The notes: a model not told the origin generated them from the sequence alone. Counted from the first letter of the stretch, positions 32,197-41,032 are shown. The stretch: 48,555 nt of DNA from Muribaculaceae bacterium (GCA_017935045.1 JAGBIJ010000017.1:1-48555), one strand, 5' to 3'. A program made the numbers and translations.

Positions 32197-33537
32197 TTAT
32201 CTGCGGCCGTTGCGGGCGGCACGCATCTGCTTCATCAGCTTCATGGGATTCTTGGTCGTGGCCATCTTCATCATCTTGCGCGTCTCTTCAAACTGCTTGA
32301 GCAGCCTGTTGACTTCGGCTATCTTCGTACCTGAGCCAGCAGCGATGCGCTGGCGGCGCGACGAGTTGATTTTCTCCGGATTGTGGCGCTCGTAAGGTGT
32401 CATGGAGTTGATTATGGCCTCAATGCCCTTGAAGGCGTTGTCGTCTATGTCTATGTCCTTTATTGCCTTGCCTACGCCCGGTATCATAGAAGCGACATCC
32501 TTCAGGTTGCCCATCTTCTTTATCTGCTGTATCTGCTTGTAGAAGTCGTCGAAGTCGAATTTATTCTTGCGTATCTTCTCCTCAAGCTTCTTGGCCTCCT
32601 TCTCGTCATAGATTTCCTGTGCGCGCTTGGCTATCTCGACTATGTCGCCCATGCCGAGGATACGGCTGGCCATGCCCTCGGGATTGAACTCTTGCAGGTC
32701 TTCGAGCTTCTCGCCGGAACCGATATATTTGATAGGCTTGTTGACCACCGTGCGTATCGACAGAGCGGCGCCGCCACGCGTGTCGCCGTCGAGCTTGGTA
32801 AGCACCACGCCGTCGAAATCAAGGCGGGTGTTGAACTCGCGGGCCGTATTCACAGCGTCCTGACCTGTCATAGAGTCGACCACAAACAGAGTTTCCTGCG
32901 GCCTGACAGCCTCTTTTATAGCGGCTATCTCCTGCATCATCTGCTCGTCTACGGCCAGACGGCCGGCGGTATCTATGATGACCAGGTCATGGTGGCTGGA
33001 CTTGGCGTAAGCTATCGCATTGCGGGCAATCTGCACCGGCTCCTTGCTGTCAGGCTCGGAGTAGACCGGCACCTGTATGCTCTCGCCCAGCACCTTGAGC
33101 TGCTCGATGGCGGCCGGACGATAGACGTCGCAGGCCACCAGCAGAGGATTCTTGCCTTTGGTCGACTTGAGCTTCTTGGCCAGCTTGCCCGAGAAAGTGG
33201 TCTTACCCGAACCCTGCAGACCGCTCATAAGGATGACACACGGATTGCCGGTAATGTTGAGAGGCACCTGCACGCCGCCCATCACAGCCGTCAGCTCGTC
33301 GTGTACGATCTTTACCATCAGCTCCTTCGGCTTCAGAGCGTTGATTACGTTCTGGCCTATGGCCTTAGCCTTGACTGTATCGGTAAACTGCTTGGCCACC
33401 TTATAATTCACGTCGGCGTCGAGCAGAGCGCGGCGCACATCTTTCATGGTCTCGGCCACATTGATTTCCGTAATCTTGCCTTGACCCTTGAGTATCTTGA
33501 ACGAGCGTTCTAAGCGTTCGGATAGATTTTCAAACAT
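32197..33537 (-). CDS. ffh: Signal recognition particle GTPase Ffh
   Basis: 446 residues with the N, G and M domains in order. The G domain shows Gly-Leu-Gln-Gly-Ser-Gly-Lys-Thr-Thr, Ala-Cys-Asp-Val-Tyr-Arg-Pro-Ala-Ala, Asp-Thr-Ala-Gly-Arg and Thr-Lys-Leu-Asp-Gly-Asp; the M domain (about 295-446) is Met/Lys-rich and carries Ser-Ser-Arg-Arg-Gln-Arg-Ile-Ala-Ala-Gly-Ser-Gly, the 4.5S-RNA-binding segment. With 4.5S RNA it delivers ribosomes making membrane proteins to the translocon. No 4.5S RNA gene was spotted in the window. It starts eight bases after panD. Confidence 0.95.
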   Translation of the reverse strand: MFENLSERLERSFKILKGQGKITEINVAETMKDVRRALLDADVNYKVAKQFTDTVKAKAIGQNVINALKPKELMVKIVHDELTAVMGGVQVPLNITGNPCVILMSGLQGSGKTTFSGKLAKKLKSTKGKNPLLVACDVYRPAAIEQLKVLGESIQVPVYSEPDSKEPVQIARNAIAYAKSSHHDLVIIDTAGRLAVDEQMMQEIAAIKEAVRPQETLFVVDSMTGQDAVNTAREFNTRLDFDGVVLTKLDGDTRGGAALSIRTVVNKPIKYIGSGEKLEDLQEFNPEGMASRILGMGDIVEIAKRAQEIYDEKEAKKLEEKIRKNKFDFDDFYKQIQQIKKMGNLKDVASMIPGVGKAIKDIDIDDNAFKGIEAIINSMTPYERHNPEKINSSRRQRIAAGSGTKIAEVNRLLKQFEETRKMMKMATTKNPMKLMKQMRAARNGRR

Positions 33538-33545
33538 ATATATTG

Positions 33546-33893
33546 TTATAATGTATTCGTTGCTGTGTCAGGGAAAATAACCGATGGCTTGAAACCACGG
33601 GCTTCTTCAGGAGTCATCCGGGCATAAGCCATGATTATGACTATGTCTCCGGGCTGTACCTTGCGGGCGGCAGCCCCGTTCAGGCATATCATGCCTGAGC
33701 CGGCCGGACCGGGTATGGCATACGTGTCAAGACGCTCGCCATTGTTGTTGTCCACTATATAGACCCGTTCTCCTTCCAGGATACCGGCGGCGTCCATCAG
33801 GGCTTTGTCTATGGTAATACTGCCTATATAGTTGAGATCGGCCTGCGTCACTGTGACGCGGTGGATCTTGGATTTCATTATTTCCAGTAACAT
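33546..33893 (-). CDS. panD: Aspartate 1-decarboxylase proenzyme
   Basis: 115 residues. Makes beta-alanine for pantothenate. The proenzyme cleaves itself between Gly24 and Ser25 (in Tyr-Ile-Gly-Ser-Ile-Thr) to form the pyruvoyl cofactor; both residues are at the standard positions when Met1 is used, which supports the 33893 start over the internal Met6. Lys9-Ile-His11 and Tyr22, near the active site, are present, as is Asn-Gly-Ala-Ala-Ala-Arg. It lies 12 nt after panC, whose product uses the beta-alanine. Confidence 0.93.
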   Translation of the reverse strand: MLLEIMKSKIHRVTVTQADLNYIGSITIDKALMDAAGILEGERVYIVDNNNGERLDTYAIPGPAGSGMICLNGAAARKVQPGDIVIIMAYARMTPEEARGFKPSVIFPDTATNTL

Positions 33894-33905
33894 CTCCTCT
33901 TCTCT

Positions 33906-34775
33906 TTATGCTTGCTGCAAAGGGCGGTAAGTGATATTATCGATAAGACGCACGTCGCCGCAATATACAGTGATGCAGCCCGTGATACGGTCGGCGCAGT
34001 CCCAGCTGCCGGCGTCCTCAAGCGTATCGGCGGCTACTATGGAGAAATACTCCACCTTACATTCCGGAAGCGCGTTGACCCGGCTTTCCACATATTCGCG
34101 CGTCTGCCGCACGCTGTGGTCGCGGCTGTAGCCGACACTCTCGGCAAGCACGCGGAAGATACCCGGAGCCACGGCGCGCTGCGAGGGCGTAAGACGGACA
34201 TTGCGGCTTGACAGAGCCAGCCCGTCGGACTCACGGCAGATGGGGCATGCCACTATTTCCACATTTATGCCCTCGGTTTCCGTCATACGGCGGATTACGG
34301 CTATCTGCTGAAAATCCTTCTCTCCGAAATAAGCTCGGTCAGGGGAGGCGAGGCGCAACAGCTTGCTTACGATCTGAGCCACTCCCTGAAAATGTCCGGG
34401 GCGATAGGCGCCCTCCATCACTTCTGCCACTCGGCCCAGGTCAAACGTATGCTTTTCGCGCTCCGCTTCTTCCGGGGGATACACCTCATCCACCGCAGGC
34501 GCGAAGACAGCGCTTACGCCCGCTTCATCGAGCAGACGGAAGTCAGCCTCCTCAGTGCGCGGATAAGCCTCGAGATCACGCTTGTCATTAAACTGGGTAG
34601 GATTTACAAATACACTGGCCACCGTAATATCGTTTTCCGCTACGGCACGCCTCATCAGCGAGATATGCCCTGCATGCAGCGCGCCCATAGTGGGCACGAG
34701 CGCCACGGATGACCCCGCTTGCCTGTACGGAGCTACATATTCTTCAAGCTCCTTACGTGTTCTTATTACCTTCAT
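33906..34775 (-). CDS. panC: Pantothenate synthetase
   Basis: 289 residues. Joins pantoate and beta-alanine using ATP. It belongs to the HIGH nucleotidyltransferases: the ATP motif is His34-Ala-Gly-His37 after Pro-Thr-Met-Gly-Ala-Leu, then Val-Phe-Val-Asn-Pro-Thr-Gln-Phe, Phe-Gly-Glu-Lys-Asp-Phe-Gln-Gln and Ser-Ser-Arg-Asn. First gene of a six-gene leftward run (panC, panD, ffh, folD, capA-like, lipid kinase) in which the gaps are 8 to 32 nt. Confidence 0.94.
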   Translation of the reverse strand: MKVIRTRKELEEYVAPYRQAGSSVALVPTMGALHAGHISLMRRAVAENDITVASVFVNPTQFNDKRDLEAYPRTEEADFRLLDEAGVSAVFAPAVDEVYPPEEAEREKHTFDLGRVAEVMEGAYRPGHFQGVAQIVSKLLRLASPDRAYFGEKDFQQIAVIRRMTETEGINVEIVACPICRESDGLALSSRNVRLTPSQRAVAPGIFRVLAESVGYSRDHSVRQTREYVESRVNALPECKVEYFSIVAADTLEDAGSWDCADRITGCITVYCGDVRLIDNITYRPLQQA

Positions 34776-34800
34776 TTCTTCTTACAAGAATTTCAGACTG

Positions 34801-34808
34801 CGAAGTTA
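34801..34808 (-). promoter_or_regulatory. Possible weak promoter of panC
   Basis: Minus strand TAACTTCG, one base from the -7 consensus, with TTC rather than TTG 20 nt upstream. No better candidate is visible in front of panC. Confidence 0.3.
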
Positions 34809-34945
34809 CTAAAAAAAAACAAGCTGTTGAATACATAGCGCAAAAAATCCACTCCGGCATACGGTTTTTACCGCTCAGGTCTTAAAAAAGCGAAAAAACG
34901 CACCTCAAACACCCCGCGCGCACACGTCATCTCAACTTTTTTTTG

Positions 34946-34953
34946 TAATTTTG
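34946..34953 (+). promoter_or_regulatory. -7 box of the glycogen-synthase-like gene
   Basis: TAATTTTG, full -7 match; no TTG at the right distance upstream. It overlaps the TTG that would begin a longer reading of the gene, so the true start must be downstream. Confidence 0.45.
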
Positions 34954-35001
34954 CGAAATATATGGGCGCCACCCGCGGGTGGCGATCCGCACCTATCAGA
35001 T

Positions 35002-35817
35002 ATGGCAACTAAAAGAATCCTGTTTATCTCACAAGAGATCAATCCCTATTTGCCTGCCACCGGGCAGTCCACCTTCGGCAAAGAACTGCCGCACGTATTT
35101 CATGCCAACGGTTATGAAGCCCGTATCTTCATGCCCCGCTACGGTACCGTCAACGAGCGACGCAACCAGCTGCACGAGGTAATCAGGCTGAGCGGTATCA
35201 ACATCCCCATTGCCGATGCCGACCACCCTCTCATCATAAAGGTGGCCTCGCTTCCCCCCGCCCGTCTGCAGGCCTACTTCATCGACAACGACGATTATTT
35301 CCAGAAGCTGGACAGCGATGTCGACCCCGTAGGCTCCGACCGCCCCGACAATGACGAGCGACTCATATTCTATACCCGCGGCACCATCGAGACCGCTCGC
35401 AAACTGCGCTGGGATCCCGACGTGATAGTCTGCACCGGATGGATGGCTCTGCTTGCGCCGCTCTATCTGCGCCGTCTGTATGCCGACGAGCCCTCTTTCA
35501 AGAAATCCAAGATTGTAAGCGTATTCGACACTACCTCATTCCATGGCACTCTCCCCGCCGCTTTCGTCAACAAGCTTAAAGCCGAAGGAGTAAAAGAGTC
35601 GGACCTCAAGCTCTTGAAAGGCAAGGATATCACGCTCGGAGTGCTGCAGACTTTAGCCATAAAGTATGCCAACGGAGTCATCTTCCACACGCCGGAGCCG
35701 GCTCCCGAAGCCCTGGCTGCCATAGAGTCGGCAAAAGCCAAAGTGCTGCCTTGGGAACAGGCGCAAGCCGGCGCCCAGGCTTTCCTCGATTTTGTCAATT
35801 CGCTTGACAGCAAATAA
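35002..35817 (+). CDS. Half-length glycogen/starch-synthase-like protein (GT5 N-domain)
   Basis: 271 residues against about 480 for a full glycogen synthase. The sequence follows the N-terminal GT5 domain: Lys-Arg-Ile-Leu-Phe-Ile-Ser-Gln-Glu-Ile-Asn-Pro-Tyr, Tyr-Gly-Thr-Val-Asn-Glu-Arg, Phe-Tyr-Thr-Arg-Gly, and Val-Cys-Thr-Gly-Trp-Met. The Lys-x-Gly-Gly-Leu ADP-glucose motif near the start is replaced (Thr-Gly-Gln-Ser-Thr), and the whole second Rossmann domain is absent, so it is unlikely to make glycogen by itself. Similar short versions beside panC are known in Bacteroides. DUF4270 follows after 17 nt. Start set at ATG 35002 because the longer reading runs into the promoter. Confidence 0.75.
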   Translation: MATKRILFISQEINPYLPATGQSTFGKELPHVFHANGYEARIFMPRYGTVNERRNQLHEVIRLSGINIPIADADHPLIIKVASLPPARLQAYFIDNDDYFQKLDSDVDPVGSDRPDNDERLIFYTRGTIETARKLRWDPDVIVCTGWMALLAPLYLRRLYADEPSFKKSKIVSVFDTTSFHGTLPAAFVNKLKAEGVKESDLKLLKGKDITLGVLQTLAIKYANGVIFHTPEPAPEALAAIESAKAKVLPWEQAQAGAQAFLDFVNSLDSK

Positions 35818-35834
35818 TCCGGCTACTTCCCCCT

Positions 35835-37238
35835 ATGAACAGATTTCCACTGTATATCACTCTGGCCGTCGCGTCCTCGGCCACACTATTGTCATCTTGC
35901 GGCGACGAGAACAATATCGGCTCATCCATAACCAAAGGAGAAGTCACAATCGAAGTAGACTCACTGTTTTCGGTCAGCGGACGCGCAATACAGGACGCAC
36001 AGTTTGATTCCCGCTCTCTCGAACTGCTGATAGGCCGCCTGAGCGCCGAGGGCTACGGCGAGCTTGAAGCCGGATTCGCATCCAGACTTATGCCGGCATC
36101 GACTCTGCCGATACCCGACTCAATTCCGCTCGACTCCGTCAAGAGCATGGTTCTCAGGTTCCGATATCATTCCAATGCCTTTACCGGCGACTCGCTCGCA
36201 CCCCAGCAGCTGTCCGTCTACCGGCTGACCCGCCAGCTCCCCGATGACATAGACAACACAACTGATCTGACGGGTTATTACGACGAGTCTGCTCCCATGG
36301 GCAGCCGCAGCTATACCGTGGCAGCGCTGGGTACGGTAAACTCGCAAAAGGGAACCCGATCGATAGACGTACCCCTCTCTCCCGAATACGCACGTGAGGT
36401 AATCAGGCAGTACCGTACCGACCCATCGGTCTTTCAATGGGCGTCGTCCTTTGCCGAAGTATTTCCCGGAATCGTAGTCAAGTCCACTTTCGGCCGCGGT
36501 CTGGTGGCAAACATATCAAATACGGAATTTGTGACCTACTATAATACGCCGGCCCGCACCACCGTAATCGTCGACGGCGTCGGCGTGGCACGCGACACAC
36601 TCCGCAGAGACTCCGCATCGCTGTTTGCCATAACGCCCGAAGTCCTGTCGGCCAATATCATGCGTCTGCGCCCGTCACAAAACATAGTCAGCCGCGTGGC
36701 CGCAGGCGAATGTATACTTATGTCGCCCGGCGGATACAACGTGCAGATTGATTTCCCGGCGCAACAGATAGTGGAGCGCTACCTCAACGACAATTTCAAC
36801 CTCGGAGTAATCAATACTCTGACCTATACCGTACCGGCGCAGACCATCGCCAACACCTACAATATCGCGCCTCCGCCCTATCTGCTGATGGTCAAGAGTC
36901 ATAAAGCACGCGAATTTTTCTCCTCCAACAGTCTGCCGGAGGAGAACGACAAAGAGGTGTTCTGGGCCGCATACGACGCAGACAAGAAACAATACATGTT
37001 CTCCAACATGCGCCCGTATATCATCGACCTCATGCAGCGCAACACTCCGATCACAGAGGAAGACACTCAATTCACTCTGGTACCCGTATCGATTACAACC
37101 GAGACTGCAGGCAGCTCCTACAATCCGCGTACCATAGTGACCAAATGCCAGTACTACATAGCGCATCCTTCGATGTGTCTGCTGGACATACCGGCCTCCA
37201 AAGTCAAGTTCACATACTCACGTCAGGTCATTAAATAA
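35835..37238 (+). CDS. DUF4270 lipoprotein
   Basis: 467 residues. Signal with lipobox (Leu-Leu-Ser-Ser-Cys, cysteine at about 22) followed by Gly-Asp-Glu. The body matches DUF4270 in its features: Ile-Gly-Ser-Ser-Ile near the start, Pro-Asp-Ser-Ile-Pro-Leu-Asp-Ser-Val-Lys-Ser-Met-Val-Leu, and the closing Val-Thr-Lys-Cys-Gln-Tyr-Tyr near residue 440. A surface lipoprotein of unknown role, usual in Bacteroidales. Co-transcribed with the glycogen-synthase-like gene; a hairpin follows. No SusC/SusD pair is adjacent. Confidence 0.8.
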   Translation: MNRFPLYITLAVASSATLLSSCGDENNIGSSITKGEVTIEVDSLFSVSGRAIQDAQFDSRSLELLIGRLSAEGYGELEAGFASRLMPASTLPIPDSIPLDSVKSMVLRFRYHSNAFTGDSLAPQQLSVYRLTRQLPDDIDNTTDLTGYYDESAPMGSRSYTVAALGTVNSQKGTRSIDVPLSPEYAREVIRQYRTDPSVFQWASSFAEVFPGIVVKSTFGRGLVANISNTEFVTYYNTPARTTVIVDGVGVARDTLRRDSASLFAITPEVLSANIMRLRPSQNIVSRVAAGECILMSPGGYNVQIDFPAQQIVERYLNDNFNLGVINTLTYTVPAQTIANTYNIAPPPYLLMVKSHKAREFFSSNSLPEENDKEVFWAAYDADKKQYMFSNMRPYIIDLMQRNTPITEEDTQFTLVPVSITTETAGSSYNPRTIVTKCQYYIAHPSMCLLDIPASKVKFTYSRQVIK

Positions 37239-37260
37239 GAGACTCCAAATAAGAGGCTCC
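37233..37260 (+). repeat. 14-base tandem duplication over the DUF4270 stop codon
   Basis: AAATAAGAGACTCC is followed at once by AAATAAGAGGCTCC (one difference). The first copy supplies the TAA stop at 37236. A slipped-strand duplication is the simple explanation. Confidence 0.6.
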
Positions 37261-37271
37261 CTCATACAGCG

Positions 37272-37312
37272 ATTCCCGTCCGAAGGCCGCACAAAGCCAT
37301 TCGGACGGGAAT
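37272..37312 (+). terminator. Hairpin after DUF4270
   Basis: ATTCCCGTCCGAA (37272-37284) pairs perfectly with TTCGGACGGGAAT (37300-37312). The T tail is weak. It may also serve the convergent outer-membrane gene. Confidence 0.6.
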
Positions 37313-37339
37313 TGTCGTTGACATGGCCGACGACGCCTG

Positions 37340-39418
37340 TCAGCGTCCTCCGGCAGTCGAGCGATCGGCGTTGGCATCAATGTTCACGAGCTTTTGCGCG
37401 CCCTGTTTCTGGCGTCCCCACTGCAGATTATAGGAGACGGAGATGTAAGGCATACGCATATCCAGACGCATGTGCTGCTCGTTGCGGTTCCATTGGCTGA
37501 GCGACTTGCTGCCCTGATCATATTTGCCGAACGGCATGATGATACCGGCCGCAAACTGCCATGACTTCCAGTCATAACTGAGCTCTATGATATTCATATC
37601 CTCGCCCCAGCTGATCTTTTCGCCCCAGAGGTCACGCTGTGCGCGCATATACTGGCCCGTAAGTACGAAGCCCCAGTGCATGAGTTGGATTTGCGCGTTG
37701 CCACTCCAGGCATTGCTGTGAAGGGAGTAGCCGGTGCCCCGCATACGTTCCATGCGGAACTGCACGTAGCCGCTCGCCGTCAGCCAGCCGGGCACAATCT
37801 CGATCTGCGGAGCGAGAAAGAAGGAGAGATTCTGCAGTCCGCGACTGTTCTCATAAGTGGTAAGCAGTCTGCCCTCCTCCCATCGCAGAAGCGGCGTGAT
37901 AGCATCGGGCGACGTGAACGCGCGTATGCCGAACGAACCGTTGACGCGCGGAAGGCTGAAGCCATAGCGGAAGGTAAGCATATAGGAGTTGGCCGTCTTC
38001 AGGTTCTGATTGCCCACGCGCCACTGAAACCCGTCGAGCTGCTGCGGCACTACGTTGGTCTCGGCAAGCGTGGGAGTGGATTGCCAGGAAGTGAAATTGA
38101 GCCGGAAGTTGTGATTCTGATTCAGCGAATAGGTAAGCGTGGCCTGAGGACGCGGACTCCATGTATGGTTGCCACGATCCGATTCTTTGAAAAGGAAGTC
38201 GGTGTACTGCACACCCATACCGGCAGTGGCAGTCCATTTGCCGAAGCGGTGGAAATACTCGGCGAACATATAGACCTTGTCCTGGCGCTGGTGGAAAATC
38301 ATGCCGTCCAGCGACTCGTAGCGCGAGCGGTTGCGATTGGCATTATACGACACTCCTGCAGTCAGCCTGCCGTTCTTCCAATTCTTGATGTAGTCGGTCT
38401 CTATGGCGTACGCCTGATTGCGGTCATGGATATCGGTATGGATGTCGGTAAGGTAAGACGCAGATCCGGGGAGCTGCTCCATATAGTCGGAGAAAGAGCG
38501 GCCGCAATAAAACGAAGCGCTGAAGCTGGCGACCAGCATCTGCCTGCGAGGCAGAGTCTGCTGCCAATACAGAGACAGAGAGGGGGTGCTGCCTTTGTCG
38601 CCGTGCGAATCGGTCAGCAGTATGTCGTCCGATCCGTCGCTGAGTGTAAGAAGACCGTGGTACAGAAATTTGTCGGAAAACTTACGGTACAATGCAAGCT
38701 CCGCCATGAAGACGGTAGTGTCAGGCTTGATGTAGCTGTACGATGCCCATACGTTTAACCCGGAGTTGTCCACTGTGCCGCCACGCGATGTCTCGTCTCT
38801 GGTCAGCGAGGCTCCGTCGGGATAAGTGAATGTCTCGGTATAGTCCCTGTGCGTCTTTATATTATTTGCCAGCTTGAAGTTGGCACCAGCCTCCCACTGC
38901 GAGCGGCCGGTGTTGAATTTAGCATCTGCCATATAGAACCCGAACGCCTGATTAAGCGCCGGCCGTGCATAGGACATAAGCGAGCCGCCTACCGTGGGAT
39001 TGGATACAATGAAGTTGAGTACGTAGTTGGCGCCTCCGTAGCGCAGTCCGGGATTGTCTATCCATTCCACTCGCTTTATGGTCTCGGGCAGCAGCGCGCG
39101 CACCTGCTCGATGGAAGACTCGCGTCCGTTGATACGGAGCTGGACCGATTGGCCGGCGGCCTGGATGGAGCTGAGCGCGTCGTTGACGGACAAAGAGGGA
39201 ATCATCAGATTGCCGAGCAGCTGGACGCCGTTCTTGGAATGTTCGACGGCGCTTTTTGAAGGCTGATACACGTCCATATCGGCTTTACGCACAACTTTTG
39301 GAGCCTGTATCGTGATTTCCTGAAGATTATGCGCGGGAATAGAGTCTGAGGTGTCAGTCTGCGCCGATGCGCCAAGCGTACAGGCGAGCATGACAAAAGG
39401 GGTAACTGTCGATTTCAT
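37340..39418 (-). CDS. TonB-dependent-receptor-like outer-membrane barrel
   Basis: 692 residues. Signal peptide 1-19. A short linker with Leu-Gln-Glu-Ile-Thr-Ile-Gln-Ala-Pro (TonB-box-like) leads to a plug domain (about 40-165: Ser-Val-Asn-Asp-Ala-Leu-Ser-Ser-Ile, Leu-Arg-Ile-Asn-Gly-Arg, Ile-Lys-Arg-Val-Glu-Trp-Ile-Asp-Asn-Pro-Gly) and a long beta-barrel of aromatic strands. It lacks the carboxypeptidase-like N-domain of SusC proteins, and the final residues (Asp-Arg-Ser-Thr-Ala-Gly-Gly-Arg) extend beyond the expected last strand. No SusD neighbour. Substrate unknown; it belongs to the outer-membrane beta-barrel group common in Bacteroidales. Confidence 0.85.
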   Translation of the reverse strand: MKSTVTPFVMLACTLGASAQTDTSDSIPAHNLQEITIQAPKVVRKADMDVYQPSKSAVEHSKNGVQLLGNLMIPSLSVNDALSSIQAAGQSVQLRINGRESSIEQVRALLPETIKRVEWIDNPGLRYGGANYVLNFIVSNPTVGGSLMSYARPALNQAFGFYMADAKFNTGRSQWEAGANFKLANNIKTHRDYTETFTYPDGASLTRDETSRGGTVDNSGLNVWASYSYIKPDTTVFMAELALYRKFSDKFLYHGLLTLSDGSDDILLTDSHGDKGSTPSLSLYWQQTLPRRQMLVASFSASFYCGRSFSDYMEQLPGSASYLTDIHTDIHDRNQAYAIETDYIKNWKNGRLTAGVSYNANRNRSRYESLDGMIFHQRQDKVYMFAEYFHRFGKWTATAGMGVQYTDFLFKESDRGNHTWSPRPQATLTYSLNQNHNFRLNFTSWQSTPTLAETNVVPQQLDGFQWRVGNQNLKTANSYMLTFRYGFSLPRVNGSFGIRAFTSPDAITPLLRWEEGRLLTTYENSRGLQNLSFFLAPQIEIVPGWLTASGYVQFRMERMRGTGYSLHSNAWSGNAQIQLMHWGFVLTGQYMRAQRDLWGEKISWGEDMNIIELSYDWKSWQFAAGIIMPFGKYDQGSKSLSQWNRNEQHMRLDMRMPYISVSYNLQWGRQKQGAQKLVNIDANADRSTAGGR

Positions 39419-39442
39419 TATGCATGTTTATATTCTGCGTTG

Positions 39443-39450
39443 CAAAATTA
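39443..39450 (-). promoter_or_regulatory. -7 box of the outer-membrane barrel gene
   Basis: Minus strand TAATTTTG, 24 bases before the start codon. No TTG is found 19-21 nt upstream (a TTG at 39469-39467 is too close, 16 nt). Confidence 0.45.
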
Positions 39451-39545
39451 TATTGCAACCAAAAAGCAAACGTCGGCCATTGTTGAAATGTGACAGTACA
39501 CCCGTATTTTTCCAGATATCGGCAGTTGCCGGATTATACAACGGC

Positions 39546-39578
39546 AAGGGCGCTTACCCCAGAGGGATAAGCGCCCTT
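39546..39578 (-). terminator. Hairpin after rplT
   Basis: AAGGGCGCTTA (39546-39556) pairs with TAAGCGCCCTT (39568-39578), 22 nt past the rplT stop. The minus-side tail is only moderately T-rich. Confidence 0.6.
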
Positions 39579-39599
39579 ATTGTTTTCAGTGAAAGTAGC

Positions 39600-39950
39600 T
39601 TAGGCGTTCTTTACCTTGTCCACGATAGCCTTGAAGGCAGCGGGATTGTTGGTAGCGAGGTCGGCGAGTACCTTGCGGTTGATCTCGATGCCGGCCTTGT
39701 GGATAAGACCCATGAGCTTGGAATACGAGAGATCCTCCATGCGTGCGGCAGCGTTGATACGCTGAATCCAGAGAGCGCGGAAGTTGCGCTTCTTGTCCTT
39801 GCGGTCGCGGTAAGCGTAGGTCAGACCTTTCTCCCATGTGTTCTTGGCTACGGTCCAGACGTTCTTACGGCTACCATAATAACCGCGGGTAAGTTTGAGG
39901 ATTTTCTTACGTTTAGCTCGTGATGCTACGTGATTGACTGATCTTGGCAT
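39600..39950 (-). CDS. rplT: Ribosomal protein bL20
   Basis: 116 residues from Met-Pro-Arg-Ser-Val-Asn, a very basic helical protein of the large subunit needed early in 50S assembly. Arg-Ala-Lys-Arg-Lys-Lys-Ile-Leu-Lys, Gly-Tyr-Tyr-Gly-Ser-Arg-Lys, and Trp-Ile-Gln-Arg-Ile-Asn-Ala-Ala are family hallmarks. A longer frame begins ten residues earlier, but bL20 starts at Met-Pro-Arg-x-x-Asn. Last gene of thrS-infC-rpmI-rplT. In other bacteria L20 represses this operon by binding its mRNA. Confidence 0.96.
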   Translation of the reverse strand: MPRSVNHVASRAKRKKILKLTRGYYGSRKNVWTVAKNTWEKGLTYAYRDRKDKKRNFRALWIQRINAAARMEDLSYSKLMGLIHKAGIEINRKVLADLATNNPAAFKAIVDKVKNA

Positions 39951-39965
39951 TTTTTTGTCTTTTTT

Positions 39966-40011
39966 GGATGCGAGCGGCAATCGGTGTTGCGCTTGGCTCG
40001 GCTCTGCATCC
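39966..40011 (-). promoter_or_regulatory. Intercistronic stem between rpmI and rplT
   Basis: GGATGC (39966-39971) pairs with GCATCC (40006-40011) and GAGC (39972-39975) with GCTC (39996-39999), on one side separated by a 6-nt bulge. The 126-nt gap is much longer than others in this operon. A binding site for bL20 is a reasonable guess. Confidence 0.4.
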
Positions 40012-40076
40012 GGTTAATAAAAAAGGTTTGAAAATTGTTGAGAAAACTCAGATGTGAAGTGGTGTCGAGTGACTGA

Positions 40077-40274
40077 TTACTTCATGCACAGCAGCTCGCG
40101 CACGGCATTTACGTTGGCTGACTCCACGATAGCAGTGTGGTCGAGCACGCGTTTACGCTTCTTCGACTTCTTAGTCAGGATGTGGCTGTGGTAAGCGTGT
40201 TTTCTCTTGATTTTTCCTGTTCCGGTAAGAGCGAATCTTTTTTTAGAACCGGAATTAGTCTTTACCTTTGGCAT
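40077..40274 (-). CDS. rpmI: Ribosomal protein bL35
   Basis: 65 residues, the normal length: [14 protein letters not shown], [12 protein letters not shown], then Lys-Ser-Lys-Lys-Arg-Lys-Arg. A small basic protein of the large subunit. It lies between infC and rplT as in nearly all bacteria. Confidence 0.96.
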   Translation of the reverse strand: MPKVKTNSGSKKRFALTGTGKIKRKHAYHSHILTKKSKKRKRVLDHTAIVESANVNAVRELLCMK

Positions 40275-40333
40275 TGTTAAATAAAATTAGTTGTTGTTGT
40301 TTACCTCGGCACAGGGTGCCTACGGTCTCTATT

Positions 40334-41032
40334 TTAATTTTCGTTTTCGTTGTCGTTTTCGGGCTCTGCCTCCGCTGTTTGGGCGGGAGCCTGAGCTGGC
40401 TTGGCAGGCTTGGGAGCGGCCTCTTTCTTCGGAGCCTTGGGCTTGAGCGGGGAGAGCATGATGGTCATGCGCTTGCCTTCAAGCACGGGCATCATCTCGA
40501 CCTTGCCATATTCCTCCAGATCGTTGGCGAAACGCAGCAGCAGAACTTCGCCCTGCTCTTTGAACAGAATCGAGCGGCCGCGGAAGAATACGTAAGCCTT
40601 CACTTTCGAGCCTTCCTGCAGGAAGCCTACGGCATGCTTGAGCTTGAAATTGTAGTCATGCTCGTCGGTCTGCGGCCCGAAGCGTATCTCCTTGACCACT
40701 ACCTTGGTGGCCTTGGCCTTCTGTTCCTTCTGTTTCTTCTTCTGCTGATAGAGGAACTTCTGGTAATCGAGTACACGGCATACGGGAGGGTTGGCTGTGG
40801 GAGAAATCTCCACAAGGTCAAGCTCCTGGTCACGCGCTATGCGCAACGCTTTCTGCAGGGGATAGATACCCTGCTCCACATTGTCGCCGACCAGACGCAC
40901 TTCGCGTGCATGAATCTGATCGTTGGTGGCATACAGGTCCTTGCTCTGCTGCCGTACTCCGCGTTGTCCTGGTTTCGGACGAGGCCCCGCCGGCTTGGGA
41001 CGGGGACCGAAAAATCGAGGTTTTTTCTCCAT
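40334..41032 (-). CDS. infC: Translation initiation factor IF-3 with Pro/Ala-rich tails
   Basis: 232 residues against about 175-205 in most bacteria. IF-3 keeps 30S and 50S apart and checks the start codon. The core (about 30-195) has [10 protein letters not shown], [14 protein letters not shown], Lys-Glu-Ile-Arg-Phe-Gly-Pro and Val-Phe-Phe-Arg-Gly-Arg. The first 30 residues are Pro/Arg-rich and the last 35 are a Lys/Pro/Ala tail ending in repeated Glu-Asn, both absent in E. coli. The start is ATG, so the AUU autoregulation of E. coli does not apply. Confidence 0.95.
   Translation of the reverse strand: MEKKPRFFGPRPKPAGPRPKPGQRGVRQQSKDLYATNDQIHAREVRLVGDNVEQGIYPLQKALRIARDQELDLVEISPTANPPVCRVLDYQKFLYQQKKKQKEQKAKATKVVVKEIRFGPQTDEHDYNFKLKHAVGFLQEGSKVKAYVFFRGRSILFKEQGEVLLLRFANDLEEYGKVEMMPVLEGKRMTIMLSPLKPKAPKKEAAPKPAKPAQAPAQTAEAEPENDNENEN

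Noticed and set aside
34951-35001. Longer start (TTG) of the glycogen-synthase-like gene
   Set aside because: That TTG is part of the -7 box and the extra residues do not match the family.
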